Counted from the stretch's first letter, positions 6,708 through 16,901 are shown. The stretch: 39,046 nt of DNA from Halorubrum sp. SD626R (GCF_001261915.1 NZ_CVRT01000147.1:1-39046), one strand, 5' to 3'. Translations and numbers: made by a program. The notes: generated from the sequence alone by a model not told the origin.

Positions 6708-8417
6708 CTACCGGTCGCGACCGAACCCGGCCGCGAACGTCGCCGCGTCGACCGACAGGACCGTCGGGCGCCCGTGCGGGCACGCGTACGGTCGGTCGCA
6801 CTCGCCGAGCCGGTCCAGGAGCGAGCGCTGCTCGCCGCGCGACAGCGCCCCGACCTCGCCGCGCGTCAGCGAGGGGTGACACGCCAGGTCGGCGAGCAGC
6901 GCCTCCCGAGCGTCACGCGGCGACTCGCCGCCCGCGAGCGTCGCCAGCGCGTCGCGAAAGGCGTCCGCGTCGGCCGCCCGCCCGAACGGCGCCGGGACCG
7001 AGCGCAGCCTCACAGTCCCGCCGCCGAACGGCTCCGTCTCGAAGCCGAGCGCGGCGAGCGCGTCGGCGTGGGCCTCCGCGGCCGCGGCCTCGTCGGCCGA
7101 CAGCGAGACCGTCGCCGGCGGGTCGAGCGCGGCGGTCGGCACCGGCTCGTCGGCGAAGGCCCGCGCGAGCCGCTCGTAGTTCACGCGCTCGTGAGCGGCG
7201 TGGCCGTCGACGACGAGCAGTTCGTCGCCCGCCTCGACGAGGAGGTAGAGGTCGCGGAAGACGCCGATCGGCTCCGCGTCCGCGAACGCCGCGGGGGGCT
7301 CGCCCTCGTCGCCGCCGACCGGGTCGAGCGCGGAGTCGATCCCGGTGTTCACTTCCCCCTTCCGTCGGAGGTCGGCGCCCGTGAGCGCGTCGGCGACCGC
7401 CGACTCGACCGCGTCCGCGACCCGGTCGGCGTCACGCAGCCCGACCTCCCGCTTCGCGGGGTGGACGTTCGGGTCGACGCGGGCGGGCGGCACCGCGACG
7501 TCGACCGCGGCCACCGGCTCGCGGTCGTCCGGGAGCAGGCGCCCGTACCCGGCGCGGACCGCGGCCGCGAGCCGGTCGTTCCGCACCGGGCGCCCGTTCA
7601 CCGAGACGCGGACGTGGTCGCGGGAGGCGCGCGTCACCGAGGGGTACGCGAGCGCGCCGGCGACCGCGACCGGAACGGACTCCCCGCCGTCGGTCCCGAC
7701 CTCGACGCTCGCCGCGAGCTCGGTCGACCGGCTCGCGGTCTCGCGGTCGTACACGCCAAAGAGCGCGTCCGTGACGCCCGTCCCCGGCGTCGACAGCGTG
7801 TTCGAGCCGTCGTGTTCCAGTGCGAACGCGACCTCGGGGTTCGCGAGCGCGTAGTCCGCCACCAGCGACGAGACCCGCGCGAACTCGGCGGCCGGCCCCG
7901 CGAGCGACTCCCGGCGCGCGGGCCGGGTCGCGAACAGGTCCTCGACGACGACGGTGGTGCCGCGGGGGTGGCCGGCGTCGGAGACGGTCGGCTCCTCCGG
8001 GTCGGAGTCGCTCGCCGTCCCGTCGACGACCACGCGCGTGCCCGCGGCCTCGCCGTCGCTCGTCGTCAGTTCGAGCCGCGCGGCGTCGGCGATCGCGGCC
8101 AGCGCCTCGCCCCGGAAGCCGAGGGACGCGACGCCGACCGGGTCGCCGTCGGGCGCGAGCTTGCTCGTCGCGTGGCGCTCGACCGCGCGGCGAGCGTCCG
8201 CGCGGCTCATCCCCTCGCCGTCGTCGGCGACGCGGATCCGGTCGGTGCCGTCGCCGTCGACCGCGACATCGACCGAGGAGGCGCCGGCGTCGAGCGCGTT
8301 GTCGATCAGTTCGCCGACGACCCGCGCCGGGCGGGTGACCACCTCTCCCGCGGCGATCCGATCGACCGTGGCGGGGTCGAGCCGGCGGACGCGGTCTCCG
8401 CGCTCCTCACCCGCCAT
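6708..8417 (-). CDS. mutL: DNA mismatch repair protein MutL
   Basis: A 569-residue GHKL ATPase that couples MutS mismatch recognition to strand processing. The N-terminal ATPase shows [25 protein letters not shown] with the catalytic Glu, DDGEGM, ATSKL and GFRGEAL. The C-terminal domain carries metal-dependent endonuclease motifs: DGHAAHE at 404-410 with a second Glu at 415 (family consensus DQHA-x2-E-x4-E, so Gln is replaced by Gly), ACH at 512-514 and CPHGRP at 546-551. An acidic linker of roughly 30 residues joins the halves. The start overlaps the end of mutS by 11 nt, so the two are co-transcribed and probably translationally coupled. Identification is secure; nicking activity is inferred. 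Confidence 0.97.
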   Translation of the reverse strand: MAGEERGDRVRRLDPATVDRIAAGEVVTRPARVVGELIDNALDAGASSVDVAVDGDGTDRIRVADDGEGMSRADARRAVERHATSKLAPDGDPVGVASLGFRGEALAAIADAARLELTTSDGEAAGTRVVVDGTASDSDPEEPTVSDAGHPRGTTVVVEDLFATRPARRESLAGPAAEFARVSSLVADYALANPEVAFALEHDGSNTLSTPGTGVTDALFGVYDRETASRSTELAASVEVGTDGGESVPVAVAGALAYPSVTRASRDHVRVSVNGRPVRNDRLAAAVRAGYGRLLPDDREPVAAVDVAVPPARVDPNVHPAKREVGLRDADRVADAVESAVADALTGADLRRKGEVNTGIDSALDPVGGDEGEPPAAFADAEPIGVFRDLYLLVEAGDELLVVDGHAAHERVNYERLARAFADEPVPTAALDPPATVSLSADEAAAAEAHADALAALGFETEPFGGGTVRLRSVPAPFGRAADADAFRDALATLAGGESPRDAREALLADLACHPSLTRGEVGALSRGEQRSLLDRLGECDRPYACPHGRPTVLSVDAATFAAGFGRDR

Positions 8418-11280
8418 CGTCGAGCCCCGACTTGAGGTCGTGGAGGGCGTTCAGCGCCTCGATCGGCGTCATTCGGGCGAGGTCGAGGTCGCGGAGCTCG
8501 CTCGCGAGGCCGCTCCCGGCGTCGGCTCCCGCGTCGGCCGTGTTACCGGTGTCGTCGGGCGTCGCGTCGGTCGCGTTCGGGGCGCTCGCGCTCTGGCCGT
8601 CGGCGTCCGCGTCGTCGCCCGCGCCCTCCTCGGCGAGGAACTCGCGGAGCGAGGCGTCGTCCGATTCCGCCCCGTCGGGCGGCTCGGCCACCTCGTCGGG
8701 CGGTGCGTCCGGACTCCTCGATCCGCCTTCCTCGGGCGCGGTCCCGTCCCCGGACGGCTCGCCCTCGGAGGCGGCCACCAGCGACCGCGAGCGCTCGACG
8801 ACGGGCGCGGGGACGCCGGCGAGCTCTGCGACCTCGACGCCGTACGACGAGGAGGACGCGCCGGGGACGACCCGGTGGAGGAACGTCACGTCGCCGTCCT
8901 CGCGCGTGGCGGTGAAGTGGAGGTTGAAGACGCGCTCGCGTTCGTCGGCGAGGTCGGTGAGCCCGTGGTAGTGCGTGGCGAACAGCGCGGTGGCGCCGAG
9001 CTCGTCGTGGACGAACTCGACGGCCGCGCGGGCGATGGCGCGCCCGTCCGTGGTGGCGGTGCCGCGGCCGACCTCGTCGAGGAGGACGAGCGAGTCCGGC
9101 CCGGCGTCGTGGAGGATCTCCGTCAGCTCGCTCATCTCGCGCATGAACGTCGACTGGCCGCCCGCGATGTCGTCGGAGGCGCCGACGCGGGTGAACAGCC
9201 GGTCGAAGACGGGCAGCGTCGCGGCCTGCGCGGGGACGAACGACCCGGTCTGCGCGAGCACGACCGCGAGCGCGACCGCGCGCATGTACGTCGACTTCCC
9301 GCTCATGTTCGGCCCCGTGATCACGGCGACCGACCCCCGGGGGAGGTCGGCGTCGTTCGGGACGAACGACGCCTCCGCGCGCTCGACGACGGGATGGCGA
9401 CCCCCTTCGATCTCGATCCCGGCGTCGGGGTCGTCGGCGATCTCCGGGCGGACGTAGTCGCACTCGACGGCGACGGTCGCCAGCGACGCGAGCGCGTCGA
9501 GCTCGGCGAGCGCGTCCGCCAGCCCCTGGACCCGCTCCGTCTCGGCCGCGACGCGCTCGCGCACGTCGGCGAACAGCTCGTACTCCATGGCGTCGGCGCG
9601 CTCGGCGGCCCCGACGATCTCCTCCTCGCGCTCCTTGAGCTCGGGGGTCACGTAGCGCTCGCGGTCCTTCAGCGTCTGCCGGCGGCGGTAGTCGTCGGGG
9701 ACCCGGTCGCGGTTGGCGTCCGTCACCTCGATGTAGTAGCCGTGGACCTGGTTGTGGCCGACCGACAGCGAGTCGATCCCGGTGCGCTCCCGCTCGCTCG
9801 CCTCCAAGTCGGCGACCCACTCGCGCCCCTCGCGCTCGGTGGCGCGGAGGGCGTCGAGGTCGTCGTCGAACCCCTCGCGGATCACGCCGCCGTCGGTGAT
9901 CTCCGGCGGGGGGTTGACCGCGATCGCCTCGTCGATCAGCTCGCGGATCTCGGTCAGTTCGTCGAGGCGGTCGCGGAGGCCGCGGAGGTGGTCGGTGCGG
10001 GGGTGGTCGGCGTCGTTGTCGTCCGTCCCGTCCGCGTCGTCCCCGCCATCTCCCGCCAGCGTCGCCTTCAACTCCGGGACGACCGCGAGCGTCGCGTGCA
10101 GCGAGCGGAGGTCGCGGGCGTCGGCCCGCCCGCGGGAGACGCGGCCGACGAGGCGTTCGAGGTCGTAGGCGGCGCCGAGCGCGTCGGCGACGCCCTCGCG
10201 GACCAGCGTGCGGTCGGCCAGCTCGCCGACCGCGTCGTGGCGGCTCCGGATCGCGTCGGCGTCGACGAGCGGGCGCCGGAGCCACCGCTCCAGACAGCGC
10301 CGGCCGAGCGCGCAGCTCGTCTCGTCGAGCGCGTCGAACAGGGTGTCGCTCGCGCCCAGCCCGCGGTTCTCGAACAGCTCCAGGCTGCGTTGCGCGGCCG
10401 CGTCGAGCCGCAGCCGGTCGCGGGGGTCGTACCGCCGAATCCGGGTGACGTACGAGAGTGGGCCGTCGTCGCCCTGCGTGTACTCGGCGTATGCGAGCAC
10501 GGCGCCGGCCGCCCGCAGTTCCGCGTCGGCCTCGAACCGGCGGTCGGGCGCCGGGAGGTACGGCTCTAAGCGCTCGGTCGCGGCGCGCCGCTCGAAGACC
10601 TCGGGGTCGTACTCGTGGACCGTCCAGCCGTTCTCGACGTCCGAGGGCTCGAACGCGGGGGCGTCCGGCCCCGCGATCAGCTCCGCCGGCGCGATTCGGT
10701 CGAGCTCCCCGGCGACCGCGTCGCGGTCGCCCGACGTGACGAGGCACTCGCCCGTGGAGACGTCGACGGCGGCGAGGCCGACGGTCGGGGAGCCCGGGAC
10801 GTCTCCGCCGCCGTCACTCCCCTCGCCTCCGGCCGCCACCGCCGCCACGTAGTTCGTCGTCCCGGCCTCCAGCAGGTCGTCCTCGACGACGGTGCCGGGC
10901 GTTATCACCTCGGTGACGGCGCGGTCGACGAGGCCGGACGCCTGCTCGGCGTCCTCGACCTGGTCGCCGACGGCGACGCGGTAGCCCGCGTCGAGCAGCG
11001 ATTCGAGGTAGGGGGCGGCGTTGTCGATGGGGATCCCCGCCATCGGGTAGTCGCCGGTGGAGTCCGAGCGCTCGGTGAGCGTCACTTCACAGACCCGCGC
11101 GACGACCTCGGCCGCCTCGCAGAACGCCTCGTAGAAGTCGCCGACCTGGAACAGCACCAGGGCGTCCTCGTGGGCGGCACAGAGGTCCGCGTACTGCGAG
11201 AGCATCGGCGTGAGCTCCCCGCGGGCCTCGGCGATCCCGGGCGGAAGCCCCGTCGCGACCGCTCGGTCCGGGGTGGACAT
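8407..11280 (-). CDS. mutS: DNA mismatch repair protein MutS (MutS1 type)
   Basis: A 957-residue mismatch-recognition ATPase. The N-terminal domain has the mismatch-intercalating F-x-E motif (F49-Y-E51 in GDFYEAF), which marks the MutS1 type rather than MutS2. Connector, lever and clamp regions follow. The ATPase has Walker [10 protein letters not shown] near residue 656 and [14 protein letters not shown] near 730. After the ATPase comes an acidic low-complexity spacer of about 90 residues, then a conserved terminal segment ([19 protein letters not shown]) matching the family's helix-turn-helix dimerisation end. ATG 11280 is preferred to ATG 11307 because the TATA box at 11305-11310 overlaps the latter. 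First gene of mutS-mutL. Confidence 0.97.
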   Translation of the reverse strand: MSTPDRAVATGLPPGIAEARGELTPMLSQYADLCAAHEDALVLFQVGDFYEAFCEAAEVVARVCEVTLTERSDSTGDYPMAGIPIDNAAPYLESLLDAGYRVAVGDQVEDAEQASGLVDRAVTEVITPGTVVEDDLLEAGTTNYVAAVAAGGEGSDGGGDVPGSPTVGLAAVDVSTGECLVTSGDRDAVAGELDRIAPAELIAGPDAPAFEPSDVENGWTVHEYDPEVFERRAATERLEPYLPAPDRRFEADAELRAAGAVLAYAEYTQGDDGPLSYVTRIRRYDPRDRLRLDAAAQRSLELFENRGLGASDTLFDALDETSCALGRRCLERWLRRPLVDADAIRSRHDAVGELADRTLVREGVADALGAAYDLERLVGRVSRGRADARDLRSLHATLAVVPELKATLAGDGGDDADGTDDNDADHPRTDHLRGLRDRLDELTEIRELIDEAIAVNPPPEITDGGVIREGFDDDLDALRATEREGREWVADLEASERERTGIDSLSVGHNQVHGYYIEVTDANRDRVPDDYRRRQTLKDRERYVTPELKEREEEIVGAAERADAMEYELFADVRERVAAETERVQGLADALAELDALASLATVAVECDYVRPEIADDPDAGIEIEGGRHPVVERAEASFVPNDADLPRGSVAVITGPNMSGKSTYMRAVALAVVLAQTGSFVPAQAATLPVFDRLFTRVGASDDIAGGQSTFMREMSELTEILHDAGPDSLVLLDEVGRGTATTDGRAIARAAVEFVHDELGATALFATHYHGLTDLADERERVFNLHFTATREDGDVTFLHRVVPGASSSSYGVEVAELAGVPAPVVERSRSLVAASEGEPSGDGTAPEEGGSRSPDAPPDEVAEPPDGAESDDASLREFLAEEGAGDDADADGQSASAPNATDATPDDTGNTADAGADAGSGLASELRDLDLARMTPIEALNALHDLKSGLDDGG

Positions 11281-11304
11281 ACCGCGAACCGGGGCGCCCG
11301 CGGG

Positions 11305-11310
11305 CATAAA
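11305..11310 (-). promoter_or_regulatory. TATA box of the mutS-mutL operon
   Basis: TTTATG on the minus strand, 25-30 nt before ATG 11280. No comparable box is seen before mutL. Confidence 0.65.
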
Positions 11311-11408
11311 CGGTACGGAGGGCGGCGGGCGCGAGAGGAGCCCGCCGAGCGGGGGCGCGCACCGCGGGCCGCCGGGAGCCTTACAACGATGGACGCCTCA
11401 GTACGCAC

Positions 11409-11972
11409 GTGACGAACCGGACGATCATCGTCGGCATGGCGGCGACGTTCATCGGGCTGACGGCCCTGCTGCTCGTCGCGGGGGTCGTCGTCTCGCCCGT
11501 CCTGCTGGCCGTGGCCGTCCCGTTCGGGGTCGTCGCGTACTTCCTCTGGTACCACGCCAGCGGGAAGCTCCGCGACCGGGTCCGCCGCGAGGCGGCGCGG
11601 GCGGGACCGGGGGAGCGCGAGCAGGCGCGGCGCCGCGCCCGCACGGCCGAGCACCGCCGGTCCGCGCGTCGGACCGCGGGCGCCACCGACGGCGGGTTCG
11701 GCGGCGCGGCCGCCGGCGGCTCCAGAGGCGCACGCGGTCCCGGCAGGGGCGCCGCGGGCGGGCGACGCGACCCCCGAGACCGAGCGCCGCGGAGCCGCGG
11801 GATGACCGAGCGCGACGCGTACGAGGCGCTCGGCCTCGACCGGACCGCGGACCAGGAGACGATCCGCGAGGCCTACCGCGAGCGGGCGAAGCGGCTCCAC
11901 CCCGACGGCGAGGACGGCGACGAGGAGGCGTTCAAGCAGCTGAACGAGGCGTACGAGCTCCTGAAGGACTGA
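11409..11972 (+). CDS. Membrane-anchored J-domain (DnaJ-like) protein
   Basis: A 187-residue type III J-protein. Residues 8-46 form two closely spaced hydrophobic helices. Residues 50-125 are an Arg/Ala/Gly-rich, probably disordered linker. Residues about 124-187 are a J domain at the C-terminus (DAYEALGLDRTADQE, YRERAKRLHPDG, FKQLNEAYELL). It carries the HPD tripeptide that stimulates Hsp70 ATPase. It lacks the G/F, zinc-finger and substrate-binding regions of DnaJ, so it probably recruits DnaK to the membrane. Start is GTG 11409, with TTACAA 23-28 nt upstream. It is divergent from mutS. Substrates are unknown. Confidence 0.9.
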   Translation: MTNRTIIVGMAATFIGLTALLLVAGVVVSPVLLAVAVPFGVVAYFLWYHASGKLRDRVRREAARAGPGEREQARRRARTAEHRRSARRTAGATDGGFGGAAAGGSRGARGPGRGAAGGRRDPRDRAPRSRGMTERDAYEALGLDRTADQETIREAYRERAKRLHPDGEDGDEEAFKQLNEAYELLKD

Positions 11973-12017
11973 GCGGCGTCGGCGCCGACTCCGGGGGCGG
12001 GGTCGTCGGGCCCGTCG

Positions 12018-12716
12018 TCACTCTCGCCCGTCGTCGTCGCCCGTCCCGAGCGCCTCGGCGATCGCGGCCTCGGCCTCGGCGAGCTCCGCCCGCGTGTTGA
12101 CGTTCGTGAACGTCCGTTCCGTCGTCCGCGAGCGGATGGTCTCGTCGCCGACGACGACGCGGTCCAGCTCGTCGAGCGCCGCCACCACCTTCCGGTCGCC
12201 GCGGGCGAGCGCGCGGTCACAGGCGTCGGCCGTCGCGTCGGCGCGGTAGACGGCCTGCGTCGTCTGGAGCCAGCGGTCGTCGAGCCGCGGGACCGCGGCG
12301 TCGCGCCCCGCGGCGTCCCCGCGGAGCGAGGCGAGGAACGCGGGGTCGACGAACGGGGTGTCGCAGGCGACGACGGCGACGTACTCCGACCGGGCCGCCC
12401 GACAGGCGTTGCGGATCCCGGCCGTCGGCCCGAGGCCGGGCTCGTCGTCGAGCGCCCACGTCACCGGGAGGGGGATTCCCTGCAGCGCCGCCGCGATGGC
12501 CTCGCGCTGGTCGGGGCGACAGTTGACCGCGAGCTCGTCGACGACGGGATCGCCGCCGGCGGCGCGGGCCGCGCCCGGCGGGACCGGGTCGTCCGTCCCC
12601 GCGAGCCGGTCCGCGACCCGGCGGATCATCGGGACGCCGGCGAGCTCGGCGACGGCCTTGTCGCGGTCGCCGAAGCGGGTCGAACGCCCGCCGGCGAGGA
12701 CGGCTCCGGTAGTCAC
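12018..12716 (-). CDS. mobA: Molybdenum cofactor guanylyltransferase (MobA-like)
   Basis: Transfers GMP from GTP to molybdopterin to form the bis-MGD-type cofactor, in the cytoplasm. The signature [17 protein letters not shown] lies at the N-terminus (consensus LAGGxSxRFGxxKA). [11 protein letters not shown] segment supplies the metal-binding Asp, and NVNTRAEL appears at the C-terminal end. Length 232 is close to the family norm of about 190-230. An open frame continues to 12836, but its extra 40 residues are Arg-rich and unlike the family, and would run into the pdxS promoter. GTG 12716 is therefore preferred; no clear TATA box helps decide. It is divergent from pdxS. MobA is more likely than the related sugar or CTP transferases. 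Confidence 0.85.
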   Translation of the reverse strand: MTTGAVLAGGRSTRFGDRDKAVAELAGVPMIRRVADRLAGTDDPVPPGAARAAGGDPVVDELAVNCRPDQREAIAAALQGIPLPVTWALDDEPGLGPTAGIRNACRAARSEYVAVVACDTPFVDPAFLASLRGDAAGRDAAVPRLDDRWLQTTQAVYRADATADACDRALARGDRKVVAALDELDRVVVGDETIRSRTTERTFTNVNTRAELAEAEAAIAEALGTGDDDGRE

Positions 12717-12815
12717 GGACGGGTCTCCGCCGGCCGAGGACTTCGGCGTTGCGGTGGCGACGGAGCGGCGATCACGGCGACCCCGGACGCGTCCCGTTCC
12801 GGCCGAAAGCGACCC

Positions 12816-12821
12816 GTTAAG
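12816..12821 (+). promoter_or_regulatory. TATA-like box of pdxS
   Basis: GTTAAG, 25-30 nt before the pdxS ATG. Confidence 0.5.
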
Positions 12822-12845
12822 TGGTCGGCGACCCATGGATCTCGT

Positions 12846-13754
12846 ATGGCAGAGGACACGGATCTCGAGGGGCTAAAGCGCGGGACTGACCTGGTCAAGC
12901 GCGGCTTCGCACAGATGCAGAAGGGCGGCGTCATCATGGACGTCGTCAACCGCGAGCAGGCCCGGATCGCCGAAGACGCCGGCGCGGTCGCCGTGATGCA
13001 CCTCGAATCGGTCCCGGCCGACATCCGTAAGCGCGGCGGCGTCGCTCGGATGGCCGATCCCGGGAAACTCGAAGAGATCATCGAAGAGGTGTCGATCCCG
13101 GTGATGGGGAAGGCCCGGATCGGCCACACCGCCGAGGCACAGATCCTCGAGGCCGCGGGCGCCGACATGGTCGACGAGTCCGAGGTGCTGACGCAGGCCG
13201 ACGACCGCTACCACATCGACAAACGCGAGTTCACCGCTCCGTTCGTCTGCGGGGCGCGGAACCTCCCCGAGGCGCTCCGCCGCATCGACGAGGGCGCGGC
13301 GATGATCCGCACGAAGGGCGAGGCGGGAACCGGCGACGTGAACCAGGCGGTCACCCATCAGCGCAACATCCAGCGCGCCATCGGCCAGCTCGAGGGGATG
13401 GCGTACGAGGAGCGCGACGAGTGGGCACGCGAACACGGCGCTCCCAGAGAGCTCGTCCACGAGACGGCGGACCGCGGTCGCCTCCCGGTGGTCAACTTCG
13501 CGGCCGGCGGTATCGCGACGCCCGCCGACGCCGCGCTCATGATGCAGCACGGTTGTGACGGTATCTTCGTCGGGTCCGGCATCTTCGGCGCGGAGAACCC
13601 CCCGGCGATGGGCGAGTCCGTCGTCGCAGCGGTCAACAACTACGACGACCCCGAGACGCTCAAGGGGATCGCGAAGAGCCCGGGCAAGGGCATGAAGGGC
13701 CAGTCGAACGCCGACATGGCCGAAGAGGAGAAGCTGCAGGGCCGCGGCGTTTAA
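12846..13754 (+). CDS. pdxS: Pyridoxal 5'-phosphate synthase, PdxS subunit
   Basis: Makes PLP from ribose 5-phosphate, glyceraldehyde 3-phosphate and ammonia, the ammonia coming from the glutaminase PdxT. The protein is 302 residues, typical of this (beta/alpha)8 enzyme. Visible catalytic motifs are [10 protein letters not shown] (the Asp that assists ribose phosphate), MGKARIGH (the first Schiff-base Lys) and [11 protein letters not shown] (the second Lys). The phosphate-binding [12 protein letters not shown] and GIFVGSGIF segments are also present. No pdxT is present nearby, so the partner must be encoded elsewhere. The gene is divergent from mobA and faces the repeat-bearing region before thrB. 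Codon use includes A/T-ending codons more often than its neighbours. Confidence 0.98.
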   Translation: MAEDTDLEGLKRGTDLVKRGFAQMQKGGVIMDVVNREQARIAEDAGAVAVMHLESVPADIRKRGGVARMADPGKLEEIIEEVSIPVMGKARIGHTAEAQILEAAGADMVDESEVLTQADDRYHIDKREFTAPFVCGARNLPEALRRIDEGAAMIRTKGEAGTGDVNQAVTHQRNIQRAIGQLEGMAYEERDEWAREHGAPRELVHETADRGRLPVVNFAAGGIATPADAALMMQHGCDGIFVGSGIFGAENPPAMGESVVAAVNNYDDPETLKGIAKSPGKGMKGQSNADMAEEEKLQGRGV

Positions 13755-13831
13755 ATAGCGGGTTTCCCGGTTCCTGCGTTCGGTCGCTTTTGAACGGGTG
13801 TCGGGTGCGTGACGATGTGGTAAACCGTTTG

Positions 13832-13919
13832 CAAAGCCCCAGCCGCTCGGCAATACGTCGTCGCAGCCGTTGTGACAGAGACCACCTCCAAAGCCCCAGC
13901 CGCGACGACTCGCGCGGCT
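13832..13919. repeat. Repeat-bearing intergenic element between pdxS and thrB
   Basis: The 15-mer CAAAGCCCCAGCCGC occurs at 13832-13846 and again at 13889-13903, 57 nt apart. The second copy runs into an inverted repeat, AGCCGCG (13898-13904) and CGCGGCT (13913-13919), that can form a hairpin. Both strands are free of stop codons over long stretches, but no credible protein family is evident. The whole gene-free region spans 13755-14031 and ends in the AT-rich TTCTATTTATGAAG. This looks like a dispersed intergenic repeat rather than a gene; its copy number cannot be judged here. Confidence 0.55.
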
Positions 13920-14031
13920 CGCTCCTCCCTCGCGCGTGCTCCTCGCGCCCGAGGGGCGCTCGGAGGCGCACGCCACCGCAGTTCTATTTATGAAGAATTC
14001 TCAGCCGCTCCGTCGGCCACTCGCCTCGTCC

Positions 14032-14913
14032 CTACTCCTCCAGTACCGTCGACCCCTGCCCGATCCGGGTCTGGTAGGCGCGGGCGTCGATCCCGGCCTC
14101 GGAGAAGGCGTCGAGCATCGCGGCGGCGACCCCTCGTCGACGGTCCTCGCGGCAGACGGCGATGGTGGCGGGGCCGGCCCCGCTGACGGTGACGCCCGCG
14201 GCGCCGGCGTCGAAGGCGGCGGCGCGCACCTCGTCGTACCCCGTGATCAGGCGGGCGCGCTCCGGGGTGACCACGGGGTCGCTCATGCCGGCGCCGACGA
14301 GGGCGGGGTCGGAGCGGCACATCCCGATCGCGAGCGTCGCCGCGTTGCCGACGGTCTCGACCAGGTCCCCCATCGGCGCGCTGTCGGGGACTACCCGGCG
14401 CGCGTCGCGAGTGGAGACGGCGACGTCGGGGAGGCAAACGACGAGCGGGACCGCGGCGTCGACCGCGTGGGTCGCCTCGCTCGTCGTCACCGTGAACCCG
14501 CCGAGGATCGAGGGGGCGACGTTGTCCGAGTGGGCGACGCCGGAGACGACCGCCTCGCCCTCCGCGGCGATGGGGACCAGCTCGGAGCGGGAGAGCCCGC
14601 GGCCGTACAGCCGGTTGAGCGCGACCGCGGCACCGGCGGCGCTGGCGGCCGAGGAGCCGAGCCCGGAGGCCGGGCGGACCCCCTTGTCGATGTGGATGTG
14701 GGCGGGCGCGTCGAGGGCCTCGACGACCGCGCCGACCGTGTTCTTCTCGGGGTCCTCCGGGATGTACTGCGCGCCGACGCCGGTGACCTCGATCGTCGTC
14801 TCCGCCGCCTTCTCGACGGTGACGACGTCCGCGGGCCGCGTGAGGGCCGCCCCGAACACGTCGAACCCGCTGCCGAGGTTCGCGCTCGTGGCGGGTGCCC
14901 GTACCGTGACCAT
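14032..14913 (-). CDS. thrB: Homoserine kinase
   Basis: Phosphorylates homoserine with ATP, the committed step of threonine synthesis. It is a 293-residue GHMP-family kinase. Residues 1-20 hold the substrate-binding APATSANLGSGFDVFG. The ATP-binding GHMP loop PASGLGSSAASAAGA lies around residues 80-95. The third conserved motif, VSGAGPATIAV, lies near residue 250. Together these match ThrB better than mevalonate or shikimate kinase. Start ATG 14913 is supported by CCTTTTTGC 23-31 nt upstream. It is convergent with pdxS across the repeat-bearing region, and no other threonine genes are adjacent. Confidence 0.96.
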   Translation of the reverse strand: MVTVRAPATSANLGSGFDVFGAALTRPADVVTVEKAAETTIEVTGVGAQYIPEDPEKNTVGAVVEALDAPAHIHIDKGVRPASGLGSSAASAAGAAVALNRLYGRGLSRSELVPIAAEGEAVVSGVAHSDNVAPSILGGFTVTTSEATHAVDAAVPLVVCLPDVAVSTRDARRVVPDSAPMGDLVETVGNAATLAIGMCRSDPALVGAGMSDPVVTPERARLITGYDEVRAAAFDAGAAGVTVSGAGPATIAVCREDRRRGVAAAMLDAFSEAGIDARAYQTRIGQGSTVLEE

Positions 14914-14935
14914 GGCGGGGAGTGTCGCCGGGGGT

Positions 14936-14944
14936 GCAAAAAGG
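14936..14944 (-). promoter_or_regulatory. TATA-like box of thrB
   Basis: CCTTTTTGC on the minus strand, 23-31 nt before the ATG. Confidence 0.5.
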
Positions 14945-15079
14945 AGCGGGATCGAACGGCGGCGGCGGGAGCGACCGCCCCCGGCCGCGCCGCTTTAGAG
15001 TCAGGGAAGCGGAGGGAACGAGGGGAACGCGGGCGGGAGTAGAGACTCGGGCGGCGATCGACGGCGTCTCGCGCGCCGG

Positions 15080-15331
15080 TCAGCCGTCGGCCATCGTCCA
15101 CAGCAGCGTCCCGATGAGGATCAGCGGGATGCCGATCAGGATGTACGTCTTGGGCATCGTCGTGTAGGGCGAGACGAGGAAGATGAGCCCGAAGCCGCCG
15201 AAGACGGAGGCGATCACGCGCTGGGACTTCAGCGGCGCGGCTCCGAGCAGCGAGAGGATGAACCCGAGCAGTATGACGTGCCCGAGATGGTAATCGAGCA
15301 GGAACGTGTCGATAGCCAGCGGCGAGAGCAT
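15080..15331 (-). CDS. Small three-helix membrane protein, unknown
   Basis: An 83-residue hydrophobic protein with likely helices at about residues 5-30, 37-54 and 61-79, and short polar turns (PLKSQRV, YTTMPKT). No conserved polar residues suggest catalysis. CTTTAAT lies 30-36 nt upstream of the ATG and favours a real leaderless gene. It is divergent from the DUF389 membrane protein, and the two promoters lie in a 132-nt gap. I do not recognise a named family. Confidence 0.65.
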   Translation of the reverse strand: MLSPLAIDTFLLDYHLGHVILLGFILSLLGAAPLKSQRVIASVFGGFGLIFLVSPYTTMPKTYILIGIPLILIGTLLWTMADG

Positions 15332-15433
15332 TCTTGTCCGAAGGTGCGAGGGATTCGCGCATTAAAGTTCCGTTTCTCGCGAGACCGGCGGGGCCCGGTC
15401 CGTCCCGGCGCGGCCCGTGCGTCCCACCGCCCG

Positions 15434-15440
15434 TTATAAG
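15434..15440 (+). promoter_or_regulatory. TATA box of the DUF389 gene
   Basis: TTATAAG, 24-30 nt before the GTG at 15464. It confirms the GTG start. Confidence 0.7.
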
Positions 15441-15463
15441 AACCGGCGGCGTGACCGCCCACC

Positions 15464-16756
15464 GTGCGACTCGTTCAGGTCATGATCCCGGCCGGGAAGC
15501 GCGCGGCCGTCGTGCGGGCGCTCGACGAGGAGGGCGTGGACTACGTCGTCACCGACGAGACGAGCGGGCGCGAGTACACCGCGGTCGCGACGTTCCCGCT
15601 CCCCACCGCCGCGGTCGAGCCGGTCCTCGAACGCCTCCGCGAGGCGGGGATCGACGAGAGCACCTACACGGTCATCGTCGCCGCCGAGACCGTCATCTCG
15701 CGTCGGTTCGAGGCGCTGGAGGAGGAGTACGCCGAGGACTCCGACCGCGGCGGCAACCACATCTCCCGGGAGGAGCTGCAGGCGAAGGCCGACGACCTCG
15801 CGTCCGGCTTCGGCACGTACGTGTTGATGACGGTGATCTCGGCGGTGATCGCGACCGCCGGCCTCCTGCTCGACTCGCCGGCGACCGTGGTCGGGTCGAT
15901 GGTGATCGCCCCCCTGATCGGCCCCGCGATGTCGGCCGCGATCGGGACCGTCGTCGACGACGAGGAGATGTTCCGGCGCGGCGTGCGGATGCAGGTGCTC
16001 GGGGTCGTCGTCGCGGCCGCGGCCGCGACGGCGTTCGCGTTCGCGGTCCGGTCGCTGGCGCTCGTCCCCCCCGGTATCGACCCGCTCGAACTCGCCGAGG
16101 TCTCCGAGCGGCTCGCCCCGAACGTCCTCGTGCTCGTCGTGGCGATCGGCGCCGGGATCGCCGGGATCGTCTCGCTGATGACCGGCGTCTCCGCGACGCT
16201 GGTCGGCGTGATGATCGCCGTGGCGCTCATCCCGCCGGCGGCCGCCGTCGGCATCGGGATCGCGTTCCAGATCCCCCGGCTCGTGGTCGGCGCGGGCGTG
16301 ATCGTCGCGGTGAACGTCCTCTCTATCAACCTCTCGGCGCTGGTGATGCTGTGGTACAAGGGGTACCGGCCCCAGCGGTGGTTCCGCGAGGACAACGCCC
16401 GCGCGGCCTTCCTCAAGCGCGTCGCGGTCCTCGTCGCCGCGATCGCCGTGCTGTCGGTGTTCCTCGGCGGCGTCACCTACGAGTCGTACGTCGCCTCGAC
16501 GACGGAGTCCGACATCCGGACCGCCGTCGGCGACGAGCTGGCCGCGATGGAGCCCGCGACGGAGTTGCTCGAACTCGACGTCGAGCGCGGCGGGACGGTC
16601 CCGCCGCTCGACACCGAACGCGTGGTGGTCACCGTCGGGGCGCCGCCGGGCGCCGGTATCGAGGGCGTGGCCGAGGCGCTCGACCGCCGGATCGAGGCCA
16701 CGATCGGCGAGGAGGTGCGGGTGGAGGTGCGGCTCGTGACCGTCGAGCGCGCCTGA
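15464..16756 (+). CDS. TIGR00341/DUF389 family membrane protein
   Basis: A 430-residue protein with an N-terminal soluble alpha/beta domain (residues 1-85) starting MRLVQVMIPAGK. The DUF389 membrane core spans about 120-345 with roughly six helices. Characteristic motifs are SPATVVGSMVIAPLIGPAM near residue 145 and LMTGVSATLVGVMIAVALIPP near 240. A soluble C-terminal domain of about 85 residues follows. The family is widespread in haloarchaea; its biochemical role is not established, though a transport or sensing role is often assumed. Start is GTG 15464, with a good TATA box. The downstream channel-Usp fusion has its own promoter. Confidence 0.9.
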   Translation: MRLVQVMIPAGKRAAVVRALDEEGVDYVVTDETSGREYTAVATFPLPTAAVEPVLERLREAGIDESTYTVIVAAETVISRRFEALEEEYAEDSDRGGNHISREELQAKADDLASGFGTYVLMTVISAVIATAGLLLDSPATVVGSMVIAPLIGPAMSAAIGTVVDDEEMFRRGVRMQVLGVVVAAAAATAFAFAVRSLALVPPGIDPLELAEVSERLAPNVLVLVVAIGAGIAGIVSLMTGVSATLVGVMIAVALIPPAAAVGIGIAFQIPRLVVGAGVIVAVNVLSINLSALVMLWYKGYRPQRWFREDNARAAFLKRVAVLVAAIAVLSVFLGGVTYESYVASTTESDIRTAVGDELAAMEPATELLELDVERGGTVPPLDTERVVVTVGAPPGAGIEGVAEALDRRIEATIGEEVRVEVRLVTVERA

Positions 16757-16901
16757 CGCTCGGGGCTCGTTATCGATCGAGCGGGCCTGAGGCTCGGGCG
16801 CTCGGCCCCGACCGCCGGGCGTTCGCCCGGAACCGCACGCGTTCTCGCGCCGAAACGCGACGTTTGACGCTGCTGGCGATCGCTGGCGCGAGAGAAAGTA
16901 C

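Noticed and set aside
6774..8435. Long plus-strand frame of 553 codons opposite mutL
   Set aside because: It is an Arg/Val-rich antisense shadow caused by GC-rich codon use. mutL on the other strand has all family motifs.
12717..12836. N-terminal extension of MobA by 40 residues
   Set aside because: The added residues are Arg-rich, unlike the family, and reach into the pdxS promoter.
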